Origin: Antitrichia curtipendula
Taxonomy: Eukaryota > Streptophyta > Bryopsida > Hypnales > Leucodontaceae
DNA: 64,000 nucleotides
Reading direction: 5' to 3'
NCBI GenBank assembly: GCA_951230915.1
Contig: OX579638.1
Coordinates: 29,220,696-29,284,695 of the forward strand
The notes under the pieces were generated by a model. It had not been told where the DNA came from. It was given only the letters and a program-made list of their open reading frames with translations, and made no database searches. Position numbers and translations under genes: made by a program. Positions 36,178 to 47,497 of this stretch are shown piece after piece (positions within the stretch are counted from its first letter, which is position 1; the number at the start of each line of letters is the position of its first letter).

Positions 36178-37198
36178 TACTGTACTGTGGCAACTGCACA
36201 GGGCATGCTACCTGCCTAAGTTAAGCTACAGTAGGTTTGTTCATCCGCTTCTGTCAATTGCAAATGGAGCCCATCGATCACCCTTTTGTTTGCGCGTGCT
36301 CCAGTCACTGTTCCGTGAAGCTGATGATGCGGGCAATGCTAATGCCGACAAACGAATGGACTGAAGTGGCTAGTGTTGAGACTGAGCTTTTTCGCAATGC
36401 CCGCCCGCCCGCTCCCCACCCCCACCCCAAGTTCAGTTTGCCATCTTCTGAAAACTGAACTGAACTGAACCCATTGGCTATTGCCAGAGCTTTGCATCGC
36501 AGTCTGTGACTGTCTGCCTGTCTGTCTGTGAGAGACGGGATCCAGTGGAGTTTTAACTTACTTCCACTCGACATACGGAACAAAGTGCAAGCCAACAAGC
36601 CCCGTTTTCCAGGACAGAAAGAGGCCTGGGCTTCCGTCCCTGAGATCTATGAGTTGGGAATCTTTTCCTTTCCTTGGGAGAAATCTGGCATGGGCGGTCC
36701 CAAGCCAATGCTTTGGTGCAACCCCACTGGGGCCGTAGGGGCAGGCCCACACAATCATTCTCCCAAAGTCGAGAAGGGCTGCCAATTATTCACCTACGCT
36801 GTTGACCGCGGCCGTGCTTTCAGGAAGCAAGGAGAACAACTGGACAGGCATGGGGAGGGAAAAGGAAAGGGAATCACTGAGAAATTTACAGCCAAGAGCA
36901 CGACTGAAGAAGAAGAAGAAGAAGAACGACAACAACTGGATCAGGGAATGATACTCGTAACAATGCGTCCTACATGGAAAGACCTAGGCTCTGTGATAAG
37001 GCGCCTTGTAGGGTGGCTAGTCTATGTGGAAAAGGTGGCCAATCAGCGCTTTTTTGTTGGGCACAATTTCACCAGTTCTGACAAAAAGGAGCGAATAACC
37101 TGACGTCCCTGCAATGGCATGCTACCAAGAACACACAAGCTGTAGTAAAAAGAACATGCACTGGTGGCCATACAAAAAGAAATCAGGACCGACTCAAC
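36178..37198. other. GC-richer island with an open frame, gene status unproven
   Basis: Composition resembles genic DNA. A plus-strand frame open from about 36528 to 37103 lacks an ATG at its beginning, contains a GAA-repeat run of glutamates (about 36905-36930) and has no recognisable domain. It could be a non-coding transcript, an exon of an unmodelled gene, or a relic. A small contraction-prone tract, tgtctgcctgtctgtctgtg, lies at 36510-36530. Confidence 0.35.
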
Positions 37199-37200
37199 TA

Positions 37201-37720
37201 AGGTAAACCAGCCTATGACAGGCCAACTGTCTAATGCACAATTGCACACATCTACATAACCCCCCATTATAGTTCATTTCAGATTTTTGCTTCTACAATT
37301 TAATTAGGTTGGTTAGTGGCCCACATTAGTGCATTAGGTGATTGTGATAGAATTAGTAATGACTGTCATAGGACACTTACACATTGTGAGTGTAAACTCA
37401 TCATAAAGAGTTGTTTTTTTATTCCTTTGTGTGATGGCCACATTATAAATTCTTGTGGTTGTGTTAGGAAATCTGAAGACTGCATTAGGTGGTAAGATGA
37501 CCATCATGAAGACATATTTTATTGGTTTCAGATAGTCTACAGACTGTTTTGGAAAAATACTTAAAAAATTCATAACAAATTCTTACTTTGTCCAAAAACT
37601 AAAATTTTAATTGCTTCTTTCATTTCTCAAAGTTGTCTCTGCTAGAAAAAAATCTGGTTTTATTTTGCTAATGACAACATACCAAATCGGTCATTATGCC
37701 TATCATAGGCTGATTTACCT
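37201..37720. mobile_element. TA-flanked element (copy D2)
   Basis: The left end is AGGTAAACCAGCCTATGACA and the right end ...GCCTATCATAGGCTGATTTACCT in shorter matched form, with TA on both sides (37199-37200 and 37721-37722). The interior is collinear with D1, including the gtgatggccac, agactgtttt and cttctttcatttctca blocks. It is non-coding. Confidence 0.8.
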
Positions 37721-37723
37721 TAG

Positions 37724-38352
37724 TTAACCTTTGAAAGAAGCGAGGCAATTTTTTACGTGAAAATTGTGGAAAAGAAATGTCACTTTTTAGCACAATCAAA
37801 AGAAAAAAAATTGAAAACTAAAGGAAAGTTTTCTTTTCTTTTCAAAATTCAACTGTATAAATTGTACTAGACTTCTTATGGAAAATGTGTGGAAAAAAAT
37901 TTCAGAAACTTTGACTGGATGGATTGGAAGAATATAACGTTTGAAATTTGAAGAAAAAGGCAGTCTTTTTCCAACCTTGCCTGACAAGGCTAGCAAACTT
38001 TAACTCCTCCTAAAGTGAGATTTTTACACTACATATAGTTCTTTATTTCTTTATTTCTTTTCATTTGCATCTTACGTTATGTAAGTTATATACCTACCAA
38101 ATTTAAAAATTATAGGAGGGATTTGCACATGCTACCTAAAATTGCCTAGGCTACCCAAAAATTTCAAGGCAAAATAACTTCTGATATGGGCACCCAATCG
38201 GAAAAAAATAAATAGATTCCCACTTATGGAGTGCACTTTTACACCTAGTGTTAGAATTTCATAGACATCCAACCTAAATTGACTTCATAAAAACCTATCC
38301 AAGATTTCTTGTGTATGTTGAAGAGATACTCTAGTGGTCCTTTAGGGGTTAT
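37724..38352 (+). mobile_element. Probable decayed TTAA element (J)
   Basis: TTAA-CCTTTGAAAG at the left and ...GTGGTCCTTTAGGGG-TTAT at the right bound a stretch whose left interior resembles the right half of family 1/2 elements (aaaatgtgtggaaaaaaatt, gattggaagaatata). The left terminus is too eroded for certainty. Confidence 0.45.
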
Positions 38353-39073
38353 TGATTCAGTTTGGTATGATTGGCTAAAATTGTAAATGTAGGATAATAT
38401 AAATTTAAAATTTCTTACTATGTATTTAAAGTACTAAATTTTTTAATTTATAGTAAATTTTTAATATTAAAGATCTTAAACATATCATAAGTTGATTTTT
38501 GTTTGACATAATATATTGTACATTTAAAAGAATCCATCAACAATTTATATTAGGTAACTTCCCTAAGCATTCAACAATGTCCATCATCATCTCCTTGAAA
38601 GCTTATAATTGAATTAAAAATTAGACATTGAAGACAACTTAGAAGAAGCATTGGAGAGTAAAGGTCTAAGCAAATATTCAAACAACATTTTCAAGTACAA
38701 TAGGACTTTTAATCTACATGTAAATTTTAATTTGATATATTTTAATACATAAGATTGTTAGATTCTATGGATTTCTAGTAGAACGCAAAAATTGACAATC
38801 TCTTGCAACAATAAGTGTGGACTTGGCTAATTCCTTCAAGGTAAATAGGTGATTAATATATCTCCTGTGAAACGTTTAATTTTCTTTTGAAAAATAAGAT
38901 TTTTGCATATGCTAAAATAAAAACATTTTTGCAAACAAAAATTCAATAATATCAAAATTTGGAAAAAAGAATTCTAGCATCAATTTTTAGAATTATGTTT
39001 TGTTGTCCTCAACCAATCCAAAAGGTTAGGCTCTAATCACAAGTTACACTCAATCTCTTTAACAAGGTCTTCT
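38353..39073. other. A+T-rich intergenic DNA
   Basis: Nothing is recognised beyond low-complexity sequence. Confidence 0.45.
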
Positions 39074-39802
39074 TTAACCCCTAGAGGCCCAAGGCCATTT
39101 TTCCGTCAAAAACCACTCAAAACTGTCATTTCTAGAGCAAAGAGCAAAAAACCATTTTTTTTTTTGCATATTTAATCGTAGGATCTTATACTAGACTAGT
39201 GGAAGAATGTGTGGAAGAAATTCCAAATTTTTTGACCATGTAGATTGAAAGATATTTGCATTTAAAGTGAAGGAATCTAGTTTTTTTGCACCTTGCTCAA
39301 CTACATTTTTTGGCTTTGAACCTTTTTAACTTAAATAAATTGCTCTAATGATTTTGAATTTATAATTTTATATGAAGAAGAATTGAATTGAGAATCTAGA
39401 AAAAAAAAAATTAAAAAAAACACTTAGTTTTCACTCATTAAAAAATTGTTAAGTAGAAGTAGATTCAAGATTGAAGGAAAAATTAAATCATTAATAGCTC
39501 TGAGATAGAATTGAAATATACTAATCTCAATGGTGAGATTGTTCTAGCAAGACATAACATTCATTAGCCTTCAGAGAGGCTGCCTTTTCCTCTCTGGAGT
39601 CTTCATCCACAGAATTCATCCATTCAGCATTAATGCAAGCTTCAGTATCGGGACAGTGGCAGTAAATTATGATATTCTCCACTTTCTTTTGTTAATTTTA
39701 GGACCAAACATACAAATCTAGTTTGCCAAAAACACTAAGAATCCCATCAATAATACACTATTGTAATCTTACCATTCGCCATCAATAACTCAATTTGAAT
39801 TT

Positions 39803-40415
39803 TCCAGTGAGAAGACACTCTATATATACACATGGGTTGGTAGGAGGTAGAACAAATCATGTGGGATAAACAAGTTAGAATTTGTTGTTTGTGAAGCACT
39901 CATAGTTAAGTCAAAAACAAATAATTTTGTTAAAAGTGAAATTTCAGACCTCATTTAGGCATAGTAGAATTATTCTTCTCAAAAAACTTTGAACTAAAAG
40001 AAGTTGGTAAATAAAGATAAGTTTCACCTCCAAAAATCCGTTTGGCATTTTGAATATCGATTCAAAAGTTATGGACAAATTTGAGAGAGGGGTTAGAAAA
40101 ATGTTAAAGAAATTGTCCATTCCAAATCCTCTCTCAAATTTGTCCATAACTTTTGACTGGATATTCAAAATGCCAAACGGATTTTTGGAGGTGAAACTTA
40201 TCTTTATTTACCAACTTCTTTTAGTTCAAAGTTTTTTGAGAAGAATAATTCTACTATGCCTAAATGAGGTCTGAAATTTCACTTTTAACAAAATTATTTG
40301 TTTTTGACTTAACTATGAGTGCTTCACAAACAACAAATTCTAACTTGTTTATCCCACATGATTTGTTCTACCTCATACCACTCCACGTGTATATATATAG
40401 CTTTCTTTTCCATTG
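39803..40415. mobile_element. Long-arm foldback element (copy 2)
   Basis: Two arms of about 290 bp are nearly perfect inverted complements: tagaacaaatcatgtgggat on the left against atcccacatgatttgttcta on the right, continuing through aagttatggacaaatttgag to a short central spacer around 40095-40125. The near-identical open frames on opposite strands are a by-product of this symmetry, not genes. Related copies are at 15005-15500 and 46872-47168. Confidence 0.9.
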
Positions 40416-40675
40416 AGAACTCAAAGTAATATTGGTTTCACATAAATTCAAGCCAAAAGTTAGAAAAATAATGAATCATATTTTTGGCTTGCATTCATAT
40501 AAAACCAATAATGTTTTGAGTTTTCAAAACATACAATGTATAGGTGTAGAATGCTGGTTATTGTGTCTTTGATTTAATGGGTGTATGGACACTGGTTTTG
40601 TTTTAATTTTTAATGTATGTTGTACAGTTGCAGCCAACTGACTTACCCTCTGACAAAATTGACGCGTGTAAATTA

Positions 40676-40752
40676 GCTAATGGTGGTGTGGTATATTCCA
40701 CACCATTTCATCCGCCGAATGAGATGGTGTGGAATATACCACACCATTCCGT
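40676..40752. repeat. Nested palindrome with ggtgtggtatattccacacc core
   Basis: The left core, ggtgtggtatattccacacc, is itself close to self-complementary, and the same core recurs inverted at the right (ggtgtggaatataccacacc) about 34 bp away, so the DNA can fold at two scales. It lies inside H1 in a GC-richer patch of about 0.15 kb. Confidence 0.75.
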
Positions 40753-41237
40753 CCAAGGGAAGGCAGCCCACTACTCTGCTAATGCATGTTACAGAAATCT
40801 TGACCTTGTGAAATTTTTTTATTTTTTAAATTGTTAAAATTGAGTTCAGAAATGAATCCTACAAGTTATTTTTCCTAAAAGATGCTTTAATTGCCCAAAA
40901 AATGAGATTGACCATAACTTTTGCATAACAAATCCAAATGGAATGAATCAAAGCTTCCCATGTAAATAAAATAAAATCTATATGAAACAAATTTTTACAA
41001 TTTTTAATTTAAATTTTTTTTGAGGATTTTTTTCTGCCCGCCAAACTAAAATTTGGGGGTTTTGTGCCATAACTTTTGCTCCCGGGCACTGATTGAAAAA
41101 AAATTACATTTTTGGAAAGCTAATGTGATTTTCTATCTTCAAAAAAATTCAGAAAATCACAAAAATTATTGAGACCGTAGGAGCCTACCCAAAATCCATT
41201 TTGTCCCACGAGGGGACAACATGAATTTAGGGGTTAA

Positions 41238-43157
41238 AAATAAATTTTGGAATATTTGTTCACTTTCCATACTATCATTGATTGTAGTATTGTTCATCAT
41301 CCATTCAAATTATGTCATAGTCTAGATATTCTATAATAGTAACTATACTAAGTAACAATTGTAGATGAACTCATATTAAAACAACCCTAAGAAAATCTCC
41401 ATTTTTATTCCTACGTAGAATTAAACTTCACAACCAACATATTAGAAAAAACAAAACCCGAGCATTCAAAACATTAATGAAATTAAAGTATCGATATCAT
41501 ATTTTTCAATAAAACTCAAATTTGGAACTCAAGTATAAGCACTTATTAGTCCCATAGACAAGGGACACATTCCTTGAAATGAGACACTCTTTGAAAATCA
41601 ACAAGACCAAAAAAGAAACACAAAATTGGGAACTGAAAGCAAGCATCTACCATTAAACCCTTCAAGATTGCATCCATGGATGACCTTGTTTCCTATCATG
41701 ATTTTATTAGTTGGATTAGGGTTGTCTTTGTTTTGAAATTAACCTACCTAACTGCCTATAAATTATTCTTAAAATAGTCTACAAACTTAAAATCATTGCA
41801 ATATTGTCAAATAGTGAGAAAACTAAAATTTTCACTACTTTCCTTCATTTATATATGATTTTAGAGTTATCATAATATTGAATTTTGAAATGGATAAAAA
41901 TTCTTGAAAAATTTGTAACTGAAAACATTTGGAACATTTTCATTAGATTTTCATTTTAATTGAACCTTGACTTTGGAAGGGCTCCTATTGCCTTAGGATC
42001 AAAAATCGACTAAAACTATAGTCTTCCTGCACAATTTCACTAATTTGATACTAGCAAAATATTTTCTACTTGTACTTAGAAGGCAAGTACCTCCAAAATG
42101 ATCATTAATAAAATAATAAGAAGCTATCACATCTACATTCCTAGTGAATATTGAAGCTAACGCATGAAATGCAACAATGCTAATGTGTGAGCATGAAAAT
42201 GCAAGTATTTGAGCCTTGAGCATATGTATAGGTAGATATCCTACAACCATTGAAGGTACTTATATTATAAACACCTATAATACAAGTATCTATAACATAA
42301 GTATTCTATAATCAAAGAAGATTTCTATAATATAGACACCTATAACGTAGGTGTATAGTCTTCTAGGCTCACGGGTTTAAGCTTCCAAGTTCAGAAAATG
42401 GCATCCTTCTATGAAATGGTAGGCACTAAATAGAAAATATAACAAAATCTCAACTTTGCTTGTGCCTTGCTAGTTGTAATGTCCATTTGTCCTTTATTGC
42501 CTTATGTTAATTTTTCATTTCTTTGTATACAAACACGGTGTCTCAACATCAATTAAAATGTATTATATGTAATAGTTGGTTGTATTATTCTTAAGATGTT
42601 TTTTTGAAAATCTCAATGAGCTTAATGTTTGATAGTAGGAGAGAAGGCAAATGTTTTATATAGTGTGGGGTAGGAAGCATGCCATTCCATATAAGATATG
42701 TCAAAACATAATAGTTGCAAGGTTACTAAAACTTTAAACTTCATTTAATCATAATCATTCTGCTTTTTAAAATTTTTAAAATGTGGAGATTTATGTTAAA
42801 GTTTTTTTCCAAAAAACATTTTGTAATATAAATCATCCATTCAAAAGTTGTAGATAAAGTTCAAAGAAAGAAACTATGAAAATAACCCCCGTATTATTCT
42901 TTGAACTTTGTCCTTAGTTTTCTAGTGAAGGATTCAAATCACAAATGAAATTATGGAGCTAAAAGTTAACTGAAATTTTCACATTGTTATAGTAGAACAA
43001 ATTATGAAAAAAATTGAACTTCTATATTTAAATGAGGTTCAAAGCTCTACTAAACTCTCAACTTTTGTGGTTTTTATATGAGTGGTTAATCCCCCAAAGA
43101 CCAGTTCTATTGCCATGTAGTCAGCTTTGTTTTTGAGCCCATTTTATCCTTATGAAT
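41238..43157. other. A+T-rich intergenic DNA with TATAGGTGT-type repeats
   Basis: Between about 42255 and 42360 short units of the form acacctataat / cctataacgtaggtgt alternate in both directions. A similar patch is at 46150-46310. A TTAA-TCCCCCAAAGACC sequence at 43086 resembles a TTAA element end but has no partner. Confidence 0.45.
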
Positions 43158-44389
43158 CACTAGAAGAAAATGAGGGGTTCTGCGATTGCAAAGAGCAACT
43201 GCTTTTTGAGTTGTGTGACTAATTTGCGGCAAGTGACAATCTAGAGGTCCGTAGTTGCAGTAGACAAGTTGCATGAAAAATTAGAGTCGCAAAATGAAGT
43301 GAATCTGTTTTTCATCCGGCAACATAGTTTGAACTTTGTCAACGACCTTTTCTGACGTGGTTGCTTATGTGTACTCGCTACCACGTGACGTCAGTCATTC
43401 AATCGATGAGTTGTGCAACTTGTTTGCAACTTATCTGTGACTCCATTGCGACTTGTTGGCGACTCATTTGCGACTTGTTTGTAACTTGTAGATTTGTAGA
43501 TTTTAAAATTCTAATCTTAATGATTTGTAGATTTTGGATATTACAAATCTAAATTCTATTTTAGATTTTAGATATTTAGATTTAAAATATTTCATTGATT
43601 TAGGAAATTATGTAATTTAAAAATTCTTGGATTTTTACAATTTGTAGAAATCTACATCTAATTGAAATCTTAAAATTTTACTAAAGGAGTTCATTACATA
43701 AGAATACAACAACTTACAAGTCCTATATGTCTAACCTAATGGTACTTTTGACAATTGATATGGGACAATTGTTATAAGACAAGTAATCAGGAAACAATTT
43801 AGAAAACGACTAAAAAATGACTACAAAACAACCAAAAGAATTCTAGAAAATTCTAGTTGTTTTTTAGTCATTCTCTAGTTGCAATCTAGTCATAGAAAAG
43901 TTCTGTAATAGTGTAGGGTTACAAGAGTGTAACAGAGTTGTCATTTATAAATTCTAGTTGTTTCTAGTTGCAATCTAGTCGTTTTTTAGTCGAACTATAG
44001 TTGTTTTCTAGTTGCAGTCTAGTCGTTTTCTAGTGAAACTATAGTTGTTTCTAGTCGCAAACTAGTTGTTTTCTAGTCGTTTTCTAGTCGAATTGTGGTC
44101 AAATTTAGATAATATGCGATTGTGGTTTGCCACAGTGGACTCCACGATGCGTAGAGTTGTCCACATCGACAACTGTGATGAAAACTGGATGTAGAATACC
44201 TCACAGTAATTCGAATTACCAACTCTGTTACAATCCTGTAACCCTACACTTCATTCTACGACTACTTTGCGACTAAACAACCTAGTTGTCAAATTTGGTG
44301 CATATAGAGAGGATTACAATTGCAGGATAGTTGTATAGGATATTAGTTGCATAGTAGTCGGTTGTGCCGGACACGTTTTTCTTCTAGTG
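43158..44389. mobile_element. Non-autonomous CACTA transposon with subterminal repeats
   Basis: The ends are CACTAGAAGAAAATGAGGGG (left) and ...TTTTTCTTCTAGTG (right), a 13-bp inverted terminus of CACTA type. AAT on both sides (43155-43157 and 44390-44392) is the expected 3-bp target duplication. The interior holds no transposase frame. It is filled with clustered short motifs: gcgacttgtttgcaac variants at 43400-43490, and many ctagttgttttctagtcg variants at 43845-43890 and 43955-44100, in both orientations. Such arrays resemble the subterminal transposase-binding repeats of En/Spm elements; binding is inferred. A 30-bp inverted pair at 43911-43940 and 44221-44250 is nested within. Confidence 0.88.
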
Positions 44390-44392
44390 AAT

Positions 44393-45401
44393 TATATTTG
44401 AGTTTCAGTATAATATTTTTGTTATATGAAACTATGTTATATTAAATTTTTATTAGTAATTTCATCAATTTTTAATAGTTTAGAATTATTTATCATTTTA
44501 AACCTAATAAATAAAAATAAGTTTAAAAAAAAAATATAGGCTATTCAATTATTTGGAAATCTTCTAAAAAAATGTAGGTGAGATGAATATAATGACAAAA
44601 ACTTCAAATAATATTTTTCTTTTTTACACCAAAGATATTCTTGGTGGTGACTTTTAAATCAAAGCACCGCCATCAAGCTAGAGTCAACCTTCATTTAATT
44701 GGTTGATAAATTATTTATAATTGTCATCTGTAAAAAAACATCTTTTGTTGTATAGATGTTGGTTATTTTAGACTTTTTGGTGGAAAGATCAAAATATTAT
44801 AAGTTTTTAACATATAATTTGTATGCAAAATTATATCAATTAGAATATAGAATAAAATAATTTGGAATTTTGACCAAATATGAATGTTAGACTAATAGAA
44901 AAAAATATTTTATAACTTAAATTTTAAAATCATTTTTAAATATGGAAACACAATGATACACATTAAATATTTTGGAATTTGGAATCTTATTACATAGCGC
45001 TTCTTGTTGCTAATTCATTGAGTTTTAATATTTTTTTAAAGTTTTGAGATGATTTTGAAGATAACTTATTAGATTTCATTATCTAACATTAAATCAAACA
45101 AAAAATTAATACCTTGAATGTTACAAACAAGGTTGACGAAGGTGCATTTACTTTTTGGATGCAAGGATTGCTAAAGGTTAAACTTCACCCTTGTTCTAAA
45201 TTATTCTATATTCTTTGTATGCTTGCATTGCATGCAACTAGAGACATTGTTTCTATTGTATTCAACATAATTATGCTACATGCAAGATTAGATTAGAGTT
45301 TTGTATAGCATCCAAATGTAATAACAAAGAAGTTTAAGATCAATACATCATTGTTGCAATTATTTTCAATTATTTTTGTTATAAACAAAAAATATGTGTC
45401 C
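44393..45401. other. Very A+T-rich intergenic DNA
   Basis: Nothing is recognised. Confidence 0.45.
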
Positions 45402-46572
45402 ACCCCCTAATGTCCTCAAAGTCCCCTGGGGGGATTCTTGAAGGTTCTAGTGGGTTCCTATGATTTTAGTTTGACATGATTTTTTGAAAAAAAAATTCAA
45501 GATAGAAAAATTGATCAACTTTTGAATAATATAATTTATTATTCAGTCAATGCATGGGAACAAAAATTATTCCATCTTAACTAAAAAATAAGCAAAGGTA
45601 AACAATAGAAAAATTAAAATTTTAAAAACAAAATTAAAATTTTAGATGATATTTTTGTCCATGTGGAAAGATTTGATTCATTCAGTTTGAATAAATGATG
45701 TGAAAATGAGGAGCATCTTATTGTGCATGTAATTTTAGCAAATTTTTGAGAAAGTAATTTATGGGATCTATTTTTAAACTCAAATTTCACAATTTTTCAG
45801 CAAAGAAAAGTTCCACATAGTTTAGTTTGTTTGCTAGAATAATTTGACTATGGAAACTAGTGTGTTTTAATTCCATCTTAAAGATATAAGCAATTTAATT
45901 TCCCTTAGTCTATCTCATACCTACTTCAAATTAAGAATTTTTTTTAAGAATGAAAATAAAAGGGCGGAGGTATAAGAACAATTCAAAAAATTTAGTTCAT
46001 TTCTTCAACATAAAATATTTTATATTCAAAATTATTGTACAAATTTTTTACTTTGAGAGAGTTTAAAGTCTTTTAATTTAGTCAAACTAGGAGCATAAAT
46101 GAGGGTTGTTATTATGTGAGTATAGGAGTGTTAGCGCATGAACCTAGAATACTACACACCTATGTTATAGGTGTATATACTATAAAAAAATGTCTATGAT
46201 TATAGGATATATATGTTACAAATACCCATATTATAGGCATTTATGATACACACACCTTCTATAGTATTTGATATCTATATTATAGGTACCTATATTGTAG
46301 GCTCAATGCTTACAAGCTCACATTCTTGGGCTCACATACTAGCACCGTTGGAGCATAAATGATCCATTTTTTCATTTTAAATGTTTATACTCTGAAATCT
46401 GTATTGTCAAAGATTCTAAAAAAAATTCTAAACATTTTCATATTAGTCAAGCACAAATCCTACAGTTGGATACGCCAAAAAAAAAAATGTTTAAGATTTT
46501 CTTCTTTGCATTTGAAATGGCAATTTTGAGTGCTTTTCAATGGATAAATGGCCCTTGGACATTAGACATTAA
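45402..46572 (+). mobile_element. Decayed TTAA element, family 2 (copy H6)
   Basis: The left end cca-CCCCCTAATGTCCTCAAAG carries the gtcccctggggggat subterminal palindrome but has lost TTAA. The right end ...gagtgcttttcaatgg, then ggcccttggacattagaca and TTAA (46569-46572), matches the family right end in decayed form. A TATAGGTGT-rich insertion occupies about 46130-46340. Confidence 0.65.
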
Positions 46573-46871
46573 CCCTTTAACGACCAGGTCGATGACAGGT
46601 TACGAGAAAGTGTCAAACTGACGCAATTTCATTAGAGCAAGCCCCCCAAGCTACGGAGAGACGGTGACTGGGCCTGTGAGGCCAACTTCAGAGTAGAAAT
46701 TGCTTTGAGTTTTAAAATCAAATTGTGATGATTTTAAAAATGGCTAAGTTCTAACAAATCTCAACCTTTAACATGGCTAAAAAAATTTAACTTCAAACGC
46801 ATTGAAGTGTTTCTTCCCATTGTGTCCAAAACAGTAGAGGATAAAGATAGCAATCTTGCTTTGCTTATTTT

Positions 46872-47168
46872 GGGAAGAGAATGTCTCTATATACACATGG
46901 GGGTGGTAGGAGGAGGAACAACCCATGTGGACTCAGCCGCCCAGGCTCACTCGCGGAGCTCGCAGGACAGCTATCCCTGTGTCACAATGTCGTGAAATTG
47001 GGCGACTTGGCTCGCGTGGGCGCAATCTTCCGAGTGGGATAAATCATTTAGAATGAGAAGGAACTTCACCATGAATGAATAGTGAAGCTCCTTCTCATTC
47101 TAAGTGACTTATCCCACATGGGTTGTTCCTCCTCCTACCATCCCCATGTGTATATAGAGAGATTTCCT
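46872..47168. mobile_element. Foldback element (copy 3) with a 103-bp GC-rich insertion
   Basis: The arms pair tctctatatacacatggg...ggaggaggaacaacc on the left with the inverted complement on the right, closing near cttcaccatgaatgaatagt. The left arm is split after catGTGG (46930) by 103 bp of GC-rich DNA (46931-47033) and resumes with GTGG-gataaatc. The right arm runs uninterrupted through the same point, so it serves as the empty site. GTGG is duplicated at the insertion. Confidence 0.85.
46931..47033. other. 103-bp GC-rich insertion with GTGG duplication
   Basis: The sequence runs from actcagccgcccaggctcac to gcgcaatcttccga and is strikingly GC-rich against its surroundings. It has no inverted ends and no obvious homology elsewhere in the window. 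The 4-bp repeat may be a target duplication or filler-type repair; its origin is unknown. Confidence 0.6.
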
Positions 47169-47497
47169 TACCTCCTGAGACACTCAACTCCTATTGAGAT
47201 TATCTTTGAAGCAAACTTCTAAAGCTTTTGGATTTTTCATTGATTAAATGTAAAATTTTGAATAAATAATTCATCAAATGTCAAGTTTGATGAAATATCC
47301 ACTTAGTGTCCCCTTTTGGTGTGTGCAGTGAGGTAGAGGAGGAGGTGGCCAGTCGCAGCCATCATAACCACAAGCCAAGCCCCCACTTGACATCCCTGTT
47401 TGGGGAGTCAGCTGTGGGCTTGCTTTTAATAGCCAGTCTGCTATTGATGAAAATCTGTCAGTTTGAGTAATCAATCATCGACCTGGTCGTTAAAGGG

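Larger units (their letters stand above)
39074..41237 (-). mobile_element. TTAA-flanked element, family 2 (copy H1), hosting a foldback and a nested palindrome
   Basis: TTAA flanks are at 39074-39077 and 41234-41237. The left end is CCCCTAGAGGCCCAAGGCCA with the cgtcaaaaaccactcaaaac subterminal block; the right end, in reverse complement, is CCCCTAAATTCATGTTGTCC with the subterminal palindrome ttgtcccacgaggggacaa. It is about 1.2 kb larger than other copies because of the foldback at 39803-40415 and further material around 40.6 kb. Orientation is opposite to G1, H2-H6. Confidence 0.75.

Noticed and set aside
36528..37103. 191-codon plus-strand frame
   Set aside because: The frame opens at GTG with no early ATG, has no domain, and contains a simple GAA repeat. 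It is recorded as an island of unknown status, not a gene.
39944..40274. Two near-identical 74-codon frames on opposite strands
   Set aside because: They are the two arms of one foldback element and arise from its symmetry, not from duplicated genes.
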